From contig JAEMWC010000021.1 in NCBI GenBank assembly GCA_016490735.1, positions 1,583,501 to 1,647,500 of the forward strand: a stretch of 64,000 nt of DNA. The letters are read 5' to 3'. A program made the position numbers and the translations under genes. How positions within the stretch are numbered: position 1 is the first letter of the stretch; each line of letters starts with the position of its first letter. The DNA comes from Pachyseris speciosa (Eukaryota > Cnidaria > Anthozoa > Scleractinia > Pachyseridae). Below are positions 50,081 to 60,470 of the stretch, piece after piece. Below the pieces are notes generated by a model. It made no database searches and had not been told where the DNA came from. It was given only the letters and a program-made list of their open reading frames with translations.

Positions 50081-51043
50081 ATGGGAGTTTTTAATTCTCC
50101 ACAAAATCAAGATAATAAAGGTGATACTGGTGCAATTGGTCCTAAAGGTGATAAAGGTGATAAAGGTGATGGATTTACATTAACACAAGATGGCCACTAT
50201 GATCTTGGAAACAACAAGAAATTGATAAATGTTGATGAAGGAACTGATGATAATGATTGTGTCACAAAAAAACAACTTGATCTGAAGTTAGATAGAGCTA
50301 CTTTTGTTATTTCCAACTCTCTTCCTGGTGTACCAGTCCTTGATGGAATTTCTATTGCTCTCATCCCAGCTCTCTCTGTTTTAACATCTGATACAAACGA
50401 TAGAGTCTCAAGATGGGTTGATCCTGTCAATAATATATCTTTCACACAAACTGATAATTCCAAAAAACCTCTGCTGTTGAGAGATTCAAATAAAAAGAGA
50501 TTCTTTCTGCGATTCGATGGGACTGATGACTACTTGAGAATAAATTCATTTCATGTATCCAAAGTTGCTGGACCAAATGGGAATACATGCACAGTAATTA
50601 TGGTTGTTAATACAAAACAAGTGAAGAATCAATCTCAATTTCAATGGGGGCAGGCTAATATTCGATTTGGTGTTCATTTTCCTTGGGGTACTGGGACTGT
50701 TTGGGTTGATTTTGGTACTCTCTCAGGTGGAAGACTTACTGCTCTTTCTTTGTCTGATCTGACTGGTAATATTGAGGTTTGGACAATAAGAGTGAATGGA
50801 CAAAATATGGAACTATTTAGAGGTATTTCATCAATGACTCCTGTTGGAACAGAAACAATCTCAGCAACACTGTCAGGAAATCCACAAAAAATGTTCGTTG
50901 GATGTCAAGTTGATAGACATGATGGTACTGCAGTCAATTTTTCTGAAATGGATCTGTACGCTTTTTCTGTTTGGTCGAAATCTCTGTCTAATGATGAATT
51001 AAAAAATATGTTCCGTTTCCTTGAAGATTATTTCGATCTTTGA
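50081..51043 (+). CDS. Short collagen-like fibre protein with lectin-like tip
   Basis: 320 residues. It repeats the beginning of the long fibre gene (MGVFNSPQNQDNKGDTGAIG, then a short Gly-X-Y tract and DGFTLTQDGHYDLGNNK), then one tail-fibre motif (DEGTDDNDCVTKKQL). Residues about 115-320 form a different C-terminal domain with FDGTDDYLRIN, GNTCTVIMVVN, FGVHFPWGTGTVWVDFG and LSNDELKNMFRFLEDYF, the order of a LamG/concanavalin-type lectin. Thus the same shaft has a different tip; likely an alternative receptor-binding fibre. A TCTAAAT box precedes the ATG by 17 bp. Confidence 0.82.
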   Translation: MGVFNSPQNQDNKGDTGAIGPKGDKGDKGDGFTLTQDGHYDLGNNKKLINVDEGTDDNDCVTKKQLDLKLDRATFVISNSLPGVPVLDGISIALIPALSVLTSDTNDRVSRWVDPVNNISFTQTDNSKKPLLLRDSNKKRFFLRFDGTDDYLRINSFHVSKVAGPNGNTCTVIMVVNTKQVKNQSQFQWGQANIRFGVHFPWGTGTVWVDFGTLSGGRLTALSLSDLTGNIEVWTIRVNGQNMELFRGISSMTPVGTETISATLSGNPQKMFVGCQVDRHDGTAVNFSEMDLYAFSVWSKSLSNDELKNMFRFLEDYFDL

Positions 51044-51061
51044 ATTATGTAATCAATTATT

Positions 51062-51481
51062 ATGAAGCAGATTATAAGATTTGTACGATGGTTCATTCGG
51101 GATGCTGAACGGAAAAACCCTGGTGTTGATAAGAGGATTTTGAAATCAGCTTTGGTTTACCAGTTTCTATATCACAAACATTTCAACAAATATATTGAAG
51201 TGAGAGATATTATCCAGGAGCACATAGGCATTGGGTTGATTGGTTACGGTGATGGCCGCTTGACACATTTGTTGGAGCATACTCTTGGATGGATTGACGT
51301 GTTACAAACACATGCAATATTACACGATGCTTTCGGCAGATTCTATGTCAAACATGGTCTTGATAGAGGATATTCTTATGCTTTTCCATGTTTCTTATCG
51401 ACTAAATTAAGTAAGTTATCTCCTCTGAGTGGCCAGATCTCTGGAATACTTTATTGCATATTCAAGAGAATCATTATGTAA
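51062..51481 (+). CDS. Unknown protein in fibre operon
   Basis: 139 residues, no family recognised. It has a basic N-terminus (MKQIIRFVRWFIRDAERKNP), a histidine-rich centre (HLLEHTLGWIDVLQTHAILHD) and a hydrophobic C-terminus. It follows the short fibre gene by 18 bp and precedes the membrane protein gene, on the same strand. No function can be read from the sequence. Confidence 0.6.
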   Translation: MKQIIRFVRWFIRDAERKNPGVDKRILKSALVYQFLYHKHFNKYIEVRDIIQEHIGIGLIGYGDGRLTHLLEHTLGWIDVLQTHAILHDAFGRFYVKHGLDRGYSYAFPCFLSTKLSKLSPLSGQISGILYCIFKRIIM

Positions 51482-51490
51482 AAGATATAT

Positions 51491-51979
51491 ATGAAAGAGC
51501 GAAAAAGCATATTCAGCTGGAACCATATTTCAGGTGAATTAACAGAAGATCAGGTAAATGAATTAAAATCCTATTACCAAACATATCACAGAAAGTGTTG
51601 GGCTCATAAACAGGCGGTTAAACGGTTCAAAAAATGGAAATTACTTGGGAACTCATTGTCCATCATCTTTGCAACTGGAGGTCTCGCCACAAGCGTTGCA
51701 ACAGGTGGTGTTAGTTTGGTAGCCATCAGTACAGCAGCACTTTTGATACAAGGGTGGATGAAGCATAAAAACCTAGATTTGAAAATCCAGAATTGCACAT
51801 ATGCTTATCAAAGCTATCAACATCTACTCAATTCAATAAAAGACAAGTTGAGAAGTGGTGATTTTGATGCTTCAAGTATACAAATCTCAATGAAGAATAT
51901 CGATGATTATGTGACTGATAATAGTCCAATTATTGATAAGTACCTACTGAAATATGATGAAAAATTCACTGCTTTATAA
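51491..51979 (+). CDS. Predicted membrane protein with two transmembrane segments
   Basis: 162 residues. A charged, amphipathic N-terminus is followed by a long hydrophobic stretch (about 55-90: LGNSLSIIFATGGLATSVAT and VSLVAISTAALLIQGWM), which makes one or two membrane helices, then a soluble helical C-terminus. The layout resembles SLATT-like two-helix membrane proteins, but I would not assign it. It is the last rightward gene and its 3' end overlaps the convergent zinc-ribbon gene by 14 bp. Confidence 0.6.
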   Translation: MKERKSIFSWNHISGELTEDQVNELKSYYQTYHRKCWAHKQAVKRFKKWKLLGNSLSIIFATGGLATSVATGGVSLVAISTAALLIQGWMKHKNLDLKIQNCTYAYQSYQHLLNSIKDKLRSGDFDASSIQISMKNIDDYVTDNSPIIDKYLLKYDEKFTAL

Positions 51980-52529
51980 TACGAATAATCTTATCAAATC
52001 TCAACAATAGAATCTCAACCCAATATCGATCATAAAATTTTAATGTCTTCTTTGATCTTGTAACTATTATTTCATCAAATGGAAGATCAAGCATTAAAAA
52101 TATTTGCTTAAGCATAAATTTGGTGCTTATCATTCTTTTACGATTCTTATTCACCGAAGGGATGATAGTGTCTATCTCTTCGAATATTTTCAATATTTTA
52201 CCCTTATCTTTTACTGAAATTTGAAATCTATTCTTGCAACATATACCATTTATCACATTTTCAATATGGTACTTCCGATGATATACAGATTTTCGCCGTA
52301 TTTTATACATATTATTATGAAAGTCAACGTACTCCTTACAATAGTCATAGCCGTGGACTGAACCACAATTTAGACAAACATTTTCACCATCATCGTTAAA
52401 CATTCTCTGATTATCACAGCAAGGTGCTTTCACACTTTTAACAACTTTGACCAATAGCTGATCACAAAAAGAACATGTGAACTCTCCCATATTCTTTAAT
52501 TCATTGTGGATTACTGAATTACAACTCAT
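51966..52529 (-). CDS. Zinc-ribbon transcription-factor-like protein (TFIIB/VLTF3-like)
   Basis: 187 residues. It has CSFCDQL near the N-terminus, then CCDNQ...NVCLNCGSVHGYDYCKEY, a zinc-ribbon pattern, followed by RRKSVYHRKYHIENVIN and a helical C-terminal half. The ribbon plus the basic Tyr/His stretch recall late transcription factors (VLTF3) and TFIIB-like proteins of nucleocytoplasmic large DNA viruses and their relatives. It could recognise the late boxes before virion genes; that is inference. It lies alone against the right terminal repeat, facing left. Confidence 0.55.
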   Translation of the reverse strand: MSCNSVIHNELKNMGEFTCSFCDQLLVKVVKSVKAPCCDNQRMFNDDGENVCLNCGSVHGYDYCKEYVDFHNNMYKIRRKSVYHRKYHIENVINGICCKNRFQISVKDKGKILKIFEEIDTIIPSVNKNRKRMISTKFMLKQIFLMLDLPFDEIIVTRSKKTLKFYDRYWVEILLLRFDKIIRIIKQ

Positions 52530-52574
52530 TCTATAATATTATGTGAGATATCATTTCTTTATGCAACTAACACA

Positions 52575-52894
52575 TGACGTCTATAGGCGATGACTCATTC
52601 CCTGTTTTCCGAGAATGTCACGCTTGGTGATTTTTTCCGAGAATGTCACGCATTTTATGAAGTGTGCTGACCTTGGTTCCATCAGATTGAGCAACTATAG
52701 ATTCCATCAAATCTATATGTTCCATCAGATTATACAACTATAGATTCCATCAAATTAAATAACTATATATTCCATCAAATTAAATAACTATATATTCCAT
52801 CAAATTAAATAACTATATTCCAGAATACGAGACCAGAATAGTGTTTGGGGAAAACGAGATCAATTGATTTCGTACCCCCAAACACTATACTACT
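52575..52894 (-). repeat. Polinton right terminal inverted repeat
   Basis: 320 bp, the reverse complement of 33237-33556 with about two substitutions, both in the fourth 25-bp subrepeat. It ends at CACTATACTACT, followed by the TSD TAAATT (52895-52900). The terminal 47-bp palindrome is kept at 52840-52886. Confidence 0.95.
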
Positions 52895-52900
52895 TAAATT
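52895..52900. repeat. Polinton target-site duplication, right
   Basis: TAAATT, identical to 33231-33236, immediately outside the right terminal repeat. Confidence 0.95.
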
Positions 52901-54053
52901 CAATTCATCCTGCGAGAAGACAAACTTACTGTAAGTTGGACAAGCTTTCGAACACAAAGAGGAAGTCCTGAAATTTTCGGATTTATTTCTTGAGAGCATA
53001 ATACCCGGTGTTGAAGATTGTAAGAACAAACTGAAGTCAGATCCGATTAGATCGCCATGCAGAAAAAATAAACTGTTAATGGTCCGCATGGCTCATGCAG
53101 AACTCTTGGAAAGAACTGTTTGTAAATTGAACTTCAAGACTTTTTGAAAATTTTTTATCCTTCAGGGAAAAGTTGCGAAAAATCAAGTAATATCAAGCTT
53201 AGGCAACTTGTCACAGTAGACCTTTCCACAGTTTCTGACGTCATCTTGACAAATAATGTATAGGATTTTAGCCGACTTTGAATGGCTGTAACTCCGCCAC
53301 GGAGGCACGACTTTGAAAGCGAAAATGGGTTTTGAAAGACATTGATATTGAGATTATTTTCCCGAAGTAAAAAGAACAGATTCAGGCTACAACGACCGTA
53401 AACGTTGCACGTTAACTTGTCGACAAAATTCTTTCATTGCTGCTTGCAGAATTGAGGGTTATTATCGAAATAATAACACATTAAGCAGTGGCAAAGTGGC
53501 GAGGGAAATCTTCAGTGTGGCAAACACGAAAACAGCTTGCAGCAAAAAGGGCTCCGCGATCTCTAAATGAAATGAATCTAGTATAAGATATTCATACCAC
53601 TCGAATCTCTATCTTTGAATCAGTGGAATGCTCTATCAAACTTATGTTGGTCGTGAGCTACCAGATCGAAAGCTTATTAGAGATTGCGCACCTGTAAAGA
53701 ACCACAGATAACAAAGACTTGACTACATCACAAGAGCTGAAACTTAAGATTCTAATTATAATCAAAACGTCAGTATGAATGAATTTATTAAAAAGTTATT
53801 AAAATTCTTTGTTTGAAAGCACTCGAGTAAACTACCAGTTCCTGTTTACTTCACGGGAAAACCCTGAGTTACTGAAGCTCTTTGATCGTTTTACCTTACA
53901 AAACTAAACCTATAATTCTATTAGTTAACGAAATTATCTGTAAAAAATGACGTAGTCTCCATCTGAGATAAGTCCAGCTCAACTAACCGAACTAAGCAAC
54001 GAGCAAAGCGATATTCATTTTGTTACTGAGTTCTACAATCTTCTCAGCTTTAA
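52901..54053. other. Non-coding stretch; inverted match to 56.5 kb
   Basis: No gene recognised. About 53217-53305 (around GACTTTGAATGGCTGTAACTC) is repeated in inverted orientation at 56490-56590, so both may be ends of an older element enclosing the 54-56 kb insertions. Confidence 0.45.
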
Positions 54054-54378
54054 GGTCGGCGCACACGGAGGGACTAGTCCCTGCGACTAGTCCCGCGACT
54101 AGTCCCGGGGACCAAGTCCCTTCGTGTGAACTACCCATTCAATTAGAAAATCTAGTCGCAGGGACCAAATTTTGGTCCCTGCGACTTGTCCCACGAATTC
54201 AAACCATGTTTGAATTCGTGGGACAAGTCGCAGGGACTTGTCCCCTCAAATTATGCTGGTCCCTGCGTGTGAACTGTTCGTGGGACTCGTCCCTGCGACC
54301 AGTCCCTTCGTGTAAACTCTTCAGGGGACTAGTTGCAGGGACTAGTCGCAGGGACTAGTCCCCTCGTGTGTGCCGACC
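54054..54378. repeat. MITE with GGTCGGCGCACAC ends and GACTAGTCCC repeats
   Basis: Ends are GGTCGGCGCACAC (54054) and GTGTGTGCCGACC (ending 54378). The interior consists of inverted and direct copies of GGGACTAGTCGCAGGGAC-like words and a central palindrome around AAACATGGTTTGAATTCG-type sequence. It is non-coding; the 112-codon frame that runs through it is an artefact. Confidence 0.75.
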
Positions 54379-54724
54379 TTTAGCGTTTTTACGCCTCTTA
54401 AAGAACAAAAGTTGATGCAAATTATTGGAAGCACTGCCAAGGCACGCAAATAAGCTTTCGAAAGTTCAGCAGGGTTGTATACAAAGATAATTTGTGGATG
54501 AATGGGCACTGAAATAAGCTGAAGCGGTGCAGTAACACTATGGCAGCAATTATAACGCCGTGCGTATCACGGCAAACGTCTGAAATTGATTTTCTTTTGC
54601 TCTCAAATTGCAGGTTTCGGTTTCGAGTCTAAAACTGAAGAGAGTGACCATTCATATGTAATCCATTGGACAGTGCTTCCGTTTGTTTTCCGATAAATCG
54701 CGAAATTTGAAATTTCTTGCTATG

Positions 54725-54766
<42 letters not shown>
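54725..54766. repeat. (TTA)n microsatellite
   Basis: About 14 uninterrupted TTA/ATT units. No coding role. Confidence 0.9.
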
Positions 54767-54880
54767 TTCATTCTCGGTTTTTTGAAACATATCAACCTGC
54801 CTTGACGAATCTTCGCACATAAACATTTGTAGTCGACTTACTTCAGCAGCTGCGATGCATGTAGCTTGTTTTACATACCT

Positions 54881-56310
54881 GTACGGGTCCGCAAATGATC
54901 CCAGGACCGCAAATGATCCTCAAAATGGACCGCAAATGATCCCGGACCGCAAATGATCCCCATATTGGACCGCAAATGATCCCGAGCAAAAAATAAGGAA
55001 TTGCATGGATTGATATAAAAATGACACACAAAAAACACGTTTTTCATTTTATGAGAATTATTCTATAGTTTTTTGTTTTGTTTTTTTGTTTTGTTTTTTT
55101 TTTTTCGTTTTTAGTGGAAAATTTGTGATCTTGCGTGACGTTCTGTCTGTTTGTTGATTTCAGGACGCCAGCTGCATAGTACAGTAATTGATTTTGTAAA
55201 AGATACTTGTTGCGATCGTGGACTGCGAGTTTCGCTTCATGTCTTCTGATTATTGTGTTGTACATCCCCGGACGTTCAAGAACATGCTTACTCAGATTTA
55301 ATTTCTGTCGGGTATATGATCAACGCTTCGGTGCACGTGCCCGATTTCAGTGAAAATCCAGCATGTATAAATTAGCCTGGAAACAATCAGGCTCCGCAGT
55401 GGGAAAAAGAAGGATGGTGGCGAAAAAATTCGGCGAGCGAAGAGAGCCGCCAGTCCCCCGCTCGGCTCGCTTTGCTCGCCGATTTTTTTTTTTTTTTGCC
55501 CACGTTCCTTCTTTTCGCTCCTTAACCGCACTGCGGAGCCTGGTCCCAGGCTAGTATAATTCAATTGTATAATCACAAATACAACGGAGAATTAAAATAC
55601 ACACATACCCGTAAAGGAATAACTGAAAAAATCCGCAGTTGATTTCGTTATCTTTTGAAATAAAAGTCTTTTGTTCACTGAGCACTCTCATTTAAAATTG
55701 TACCCAGAATACTAGAAGTGTTTCTTTCTCACATTCATGGGATCAGCCGACTGGCCTGTGGCAGGCGAGAAACGCGGTGATGTGGTTGAAATCGGAGCAG
55801 GGATCAAAGATCATCCGAAACTTGTCACCGTCGTGTGAGCTGTGACTCCCACGCGTTCGGAAAATATGGCTAAACTGTCTTGTTCTTATTTCATTGGTAT
55901 CATTTGTGAACGTTCTTGGAGTTACTAAAGATAAGAACAAACACAAAGATCTCTAAAGACAGAAGGAAAAACGACATAGGTTTGGATCCTGGTGTGATAA
56001 CACTGATTGACTGCTTCACATCAGTTGCACAAATTGTGTGACCACGTATACCTTTTTAAAATTAATCAGATGATGATAGTTGTGAGCCATGATTCAAGGC
56101 TTTGATTAAAATAATTGCAATTCATGCCAATTCCCTATCCATACCATTTCACCATCCATGCCATTCCTTATTTTTTGTTCGGGATCATTTGTGGTCCAAC
56201 ATGGTGCAATACGGGGATCATTTGCGGTCCGGGATCATTTGCGGTCCAATTTGGGGATCATTTGCGGTCCGGGATCATTTGCGGTCCTGGGATCATTTGC
56301 GGACCCGTAC
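54881..56310. mobile_element. Foldback element with GCAAATGATCC minisatellite ends
   Basis: The ends GTACGGGTCCGCAAATGATC (54881) and the inverted copy ending 56310 enclose 1,430 bp. Each end is made of five or so direct copies of GGACCGCAAATGATCCC (54890-54985; inverted at 56185-56300). A poly-T tract and a nested MITE (55373-55553) lie inside. No protein is encoded. The flanks share ATACC, possibly a short TSD. Confidence 0.7.
55373..55553. repeat. MITE with TAGCCTGG ends
   Basis: TAGCCTGG at 55373 and CCAGGCTA at 55546-55553, with a longer inverted match (CAGGCTCCGCAGT / ACTGCGGAGCCTG) just inside, and a GC-rich hairpin arm (CGGCGAGCGAAG / CTCGCTTTGCTCGCCG) in the centre. Non-coding. Confidence 0.7.
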
Positions 56311-56590
56311 ATACCCCTCAAATCAAAATTATGCGAATTACCGCGAAAATAGAAGCCATATAAGAAAATTTATAATTTCAATTTACGGACGTCGTACCAT
56401 CTTCAATAACCTAATTTTCTGTTAGATGATTGATATGAATAAACTATTAAAAATAGTAGGAAATATTTGAAATCCACCTTTTTGTAGCCGAGTTACAGCC
56501 ATTCAAAGTCGGTCAAAATCCCATACATTCACTGTAATTTTAGCCGTGTTTGCCCCCAATCAGTATGGCGTCAGAAACCGTGGAAAGTCT

Positions 56591-58195
56591 TTTGTAAAGC
56601 AGGCAAAATGAAACAATGGCGTTAAATGACCATTTCTCAATCGCGCGAGTGATCGATTCATCGAAACTTTTCACATCCTTCTGATAATTGTTAAATAACA
56701 AACTAAACAGAACAGAATTTATCAACTGAAATAACAGTTTCCTTTTGCTGTATTGTGACCTTATAGTAAAATCTTTATTATGCAGTTGACTGCTTATGTT
56801 TTGGCGTGAACGTGATGGGATTGGAATGTCTACTATTTGGGACTTTCCCAATAGTCTGCCTTCCTTCAAAGTTTCAGTTTTCAGTGATTTCTGGGGTTCA
56901 CAACAACTTAGTACAGTTTTAGAATCAGTGTGATTAAAGCAAACCACGTGGTTAGATATGGAACACAGAAACGAGTAAAATTCTCAGTTTTAAATGATGT
57001 TCTAACGTGATGCAGTGACAAGTTCTACAAATACACATACCGTCGAGTTCTTTCTTTACGGGAATTTTCCCAGTCGAAACTGCGTCGGATGACAGAGGCA
57101 GATAACATAGGAGGATAGGAACACAAAACGGGATATTTTTTTTCGAAAGCTACCAATAACACTTATGAAACGATTTTGAGCAAATCCAGTAGACACCAGC
57201 TTAAACTATGTGGGGAATTCAGGCAATTCATGCCTGCGTAACTGACTTTCCGTCGACCGAGCGAGCAATCGATTCATCGAAAGGTTTCACGTCTTACCCA
57301 TAGCTATCAAATACGTTGAATATTAGGTCTAACTTACCGAAACATTAAAAAAAGGATGGTGAACGTCAACAACGCTGCGGCTTATGAAGGATCGACGACT
57401 TCAACAACATGTACAGCAAACTAGTGCGGAAGTGGGCGCAGTCACGCGACTCGTACCCAGAGTCTTTCTTCCCCTTGTCGTTCAGCGGTCGGGAAACGAC
57501 GATCATTTCGATTGTTTGAAAAAAAAAGGTGAAAAAAAAGGGATAGAAGTGGAAGTAGAGTCTTGAAACAGACCAAGGCAGACGATACTTAGAAAAGGAA
57601 ATCCTTCGCCTTAGCAGGGGTGCACCTGAAACCATTTTTTCTTCGCTTAAAATGGATTTAATGCTAATAACTCGTTCGCGTTTCAAGCAATCAAAAATCC
57701 CTCCTCTCATTACACAAAGCTCCGTTATGGGGGGAGTAATGAATTTTTTTTTTGGCGATTTTTGGGTGTATTTGGGAAGAGATAATTTTTCTCTAAAGTT
57801 TAGTTAAATGTGGGAGAATATTAAAAATTGAAGATTTAATGAAGGTTTAAAATTGTAATTTGAAGTTAGAAATTAGTGGACGGACATCAAACAGTTCCTC
57901 AGCCCCCTGCAGTGCTCTTGTGTGGTTTCAACTGCCTGGTAGTGTTTCAAAACATTTTTCCTCATTACAATCCCTTTTTCAAACTCCTTAAAATTTCACG
58001 CAAACTCACGTGTACCCCCACCTTAATGCGCGTGCCAAATTCTCTAAAAGAGGACAACCGCTAGAAATAAATTTACAGTATCCGGCCTACTGGATTTTCA
58101 TTATTATTTCTACTCGCTCAAAGAACTGAAATAACGGCAATAAAAGCTAAATAGAAAGCACTACTCAAAGTATCCAGAAACGCTGTCCCCTTGAT
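56591..58195. other. Non-coding stretch
   Basis: No gene, RNA or mobile element recognised. The short frames (e.g. 56540-56947 minus, 57366-57710 minus) have no domain or repeat similarity that I can see. Confidence 0.4.
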
Positions 58196-58755
58196 ATTGT
58201 CACGTTACCAGGGCCAGGTGATAATTATAACTAAGTGACATGTGTTCCCCTGCAGCTGCAGTTCCCGTGTGCCTTACAATTCATCTGGTAAAAAGTAGCT
58301 TACGAGGCGGACTGGCCATAAAAATCGTGCACAATTTGGTCGCATTTGGGGTTAGCCTGCCTACAGGCTCTTCATTTGGGCAATTTTTCGTTCGATGGCG
58401 TGCGAGATTGTTTGTTTGTTTATTATTTTTTTTAATTCCCCGCGCAGTCTAAGAAACCGCTGGAATTTCGTATAGCAGGTGCAATACTACACCGGGACGA
58501 GGCTAACCCTGCATTCGCTGGATTTGCTTTCCCTCTATCCTTATCGTTCTCGTTGATGTGGTGTTCGAACTGCGCTGAAAGTCGAACAAATCCTGGAAAA
58601 ATTGTAACGGTGACTTTTGAATACGAAACGTCAAGTCTATATAAAATGCGTTGGTTTACCATTTTTATCTCCGCTGTTTGTGTTTTATTTTTAATCAAGC
58701 TACGATGGCCTAACAACAAGAGTTTACATGATACAAAGTCAATGTCACAGTTAGC
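58196..58755 (-). repeat. Probable 3' LTR region of the gypsy element
   Basis: It lies directly after the end of the integrase coding sequence (in a second frame the tail continues to a stop near 58753). The minus-strand sequence contains a TATA-like TTTATATAGAC and ends near GTAACGTGACA. The matching 5' LTR would lie beyond the right edge of the window, so this is inferred from position only. Confidence 0.35.
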
Positions 58756-58785
58756 TGGTGACATAGTCACCCAGTCTTTTGGGGA

Positions 58786-59700
58786 TCAGGTCACTCTCCC
58801 CGATCTGCTTGGCCCAGGTTCTGCCTGAGCTGGACTCTGATCATTGACTGGACTAGGGCATGTCTCCACTGCTGGATCAGATGTAGCTCCTTCTCCAGAG
58901 GTCTGCTCAGAAGGCACACTGCTCACTACCGGATCTACGGGGCCTGGTTCTTCTTGCTCGATAACTCGATTCACAAACCGCTTAACACGCAGAATGTTTC
59001 GCTTGTATTGTACACCACCTGGTGACTTCAACTGAACTTGATCCCCATGACGTGCCTTAACTTGGTAGGGATTTTTCTCAGTACTTGGCGAGAGCTTATT
59101 CTCCTTCCTTGCCTCTAGCAGCACAAGATCTCCTTCCTGAAGGTCCTTTTCATCCGCCCGGTTTCTCTTGTCTACATAATCTGCACCACTCTGTTTGTGT
59201 TCTGCATCTCGATCTCTCACCTGCTGGTATGTCGGCTCATCAAACTCATCAAATTCGGTTAGCTCGAGCAACTTAGTCGACATTTTCCACCCATACAGCA
59301 GTTCTGCTGGACTACTACCAGTCGTGGTATGTGGAGTGGAACGATAGGCTAGGAGGTACTTGTTAAACTCAGATCTCCAATCTTTTTTCCCTGCTTGGGC
59401 TGCCCTCATTGCCTTCAACAGTGAACGGTTTTGTCTTTCAACTTTCCCATTTGCTCTTGGCCACAATGGTGTGGTCAGTCTATGTTTGATGCCCATACGG
59501 GTGAAGTAGTCCACTAAGACTAGCAAGTGTTCTCCTGATGATAGGGGACCCAGTAAATCCAATGCTAAATCTTTCCCTGGTTTCTCTGGCAGCTGTGTCG
59601 TTTTCACAAGTGGAGTTACAGTCTCTTTTGTGACAACTTGACACCCGTAACACGCTCGGCACTTCTGCTCTGCATCCTTGTCCACACCTGGCCACCACAC
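58786..59700 (-). pseudogene. Ty3/gypsy integrase with internal deletion
   Basis: It begins with the zinc-binding end (CRACYGCQVV), continues with LALDLLGPLSSGEHLLVLVDYFTR (first catalytic Asp), and then jumps directly to GIKHRLTTPLWPRANGKVERQNR (catalytic Glu). About 60 residues with the second Asp are missing, so the enzyme is dead. The C-terminal half (SPAELLYGW, then a GDLVLLEARKENKL GPY/F-like module) is typical of Ty3/gypsy. The first 90 bp overlap the RNase H frame because of a frameshift. Confidence 0.88.
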
Positions 59701-60398
59701 TTTAGACCTGAGCCTCTCTCCTCCATTTTCACGATTCCTTGATGGCCCTCGTGTGCCAGATCAAGGACTCTCTGTCTCAGAACTTTCGGAATAACGATCC
59801 TCCTACCACGCAAGATAACCTGACCAATAAAGGTCAGTTCGTTACGCACACACACATATGGCTTTGCGGCCCTCTCCAAGTCTCCACTAACAAGGCAACT
59901 GTGTACCGCTTGCAACTCCCCACCCTCTGCAGAGGCACTCTCAATTTCCTGAATCTTAAACGCTACAGGCACGGCGTTTATGGCAACCATTTGAACATGC
60001 TCGTCATCATAGCGATACTTCTCTGATGCGGGAATCTTTGTCAAACGTGACAGGGCATCTGCAATGTTGTCTCGAGAGGCGACACAGCATATCTTGTAAT
60101 TGTAAGGCTGCAATCTCAGTAACCAGCGTTCTATGCGAGCAAAAGATTTGGACCCTCCGGAGTAGATCACCTTCAAGGCCTCATGGTCTGTCACTAAATC
60201 GAAGGTCTGCAATCTGTAAAGATATAAGTTGAAACGCTCGCAAGCCCGCACCAGTGCCAGGGCTTCCTTTTCTGTGTAGCTGTATCTTCTCAACAAGCTA
60301 CTAAGGCTTCTGCTGGCATAACAAACGGCTCTGATTTCCCCATCCTTCTCCTGGACCAAAACCGCTCCTAGGCCCACAGGACTCGCATCAGCAATCAC
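59616..60398 (-). pseudogene. Ty3/gypsy RNase H and integrase N-terminus
   Basis: It contains IADASPVGLGAVLVQEKDG, RSLSSLLRRYSYTEKEALAL, FDLVTDHEALKVIY and SRDNIADALSRL, i.e. the D-E-D residues of a gypsy RNase H, followed by the tether and HEGHQGIVKME zinc-finger start. An in-frame stop near 60470 separates it from the reverse transcriptase. The frame is lost at about 59690. Confidence 0.88.
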
Positions 60399-60470
60399 TC
60401 GTGTATGTGCTTCTTTGTCAAAATGTGCAAGAACAGGTGCACTGGCTAACTGCTGTTTCAGTTCCTGAAA

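Larger units (their letters stand above)
33237..52894. mobile_element. Complete Maverick/Polinton element (19,658 bp)
   Basis: 320-bp terminal inverted repeats, a perfect 6-bp TSD and the full Polinton gene set (protein-primed PolB, integrase, adenovirus-type protease, packaging ATPase, double- and single-jelly-roll capsid proteins) define it. The repeats differ at only about two of 320 positions and all but one of the recognised genes are open, so insertion looks recent. Apart from one frameshift in the integrase tail, I see no damage. The leftward genes (34.2-45.7 kb) and rightward genes (45.7-52.0 kb) diverge at 45.7 kb; one more leftward gene lies against the right terminal repeat. Confidence 0.97.

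Noticed and set aside
54020..54358. 112-codon plus-strand frame
   Set aside because: It translates the GACTAGTCCC repeats of a MITE.
54890..54985. CRISPR-like array of GCAAATGATCC repeats
   Set aside because: Repeats are adjacent or irregularly spaced, have an inverted partner at 56.2 kb and lie in an animal genome; they are minisatellite ends of a foldback element.
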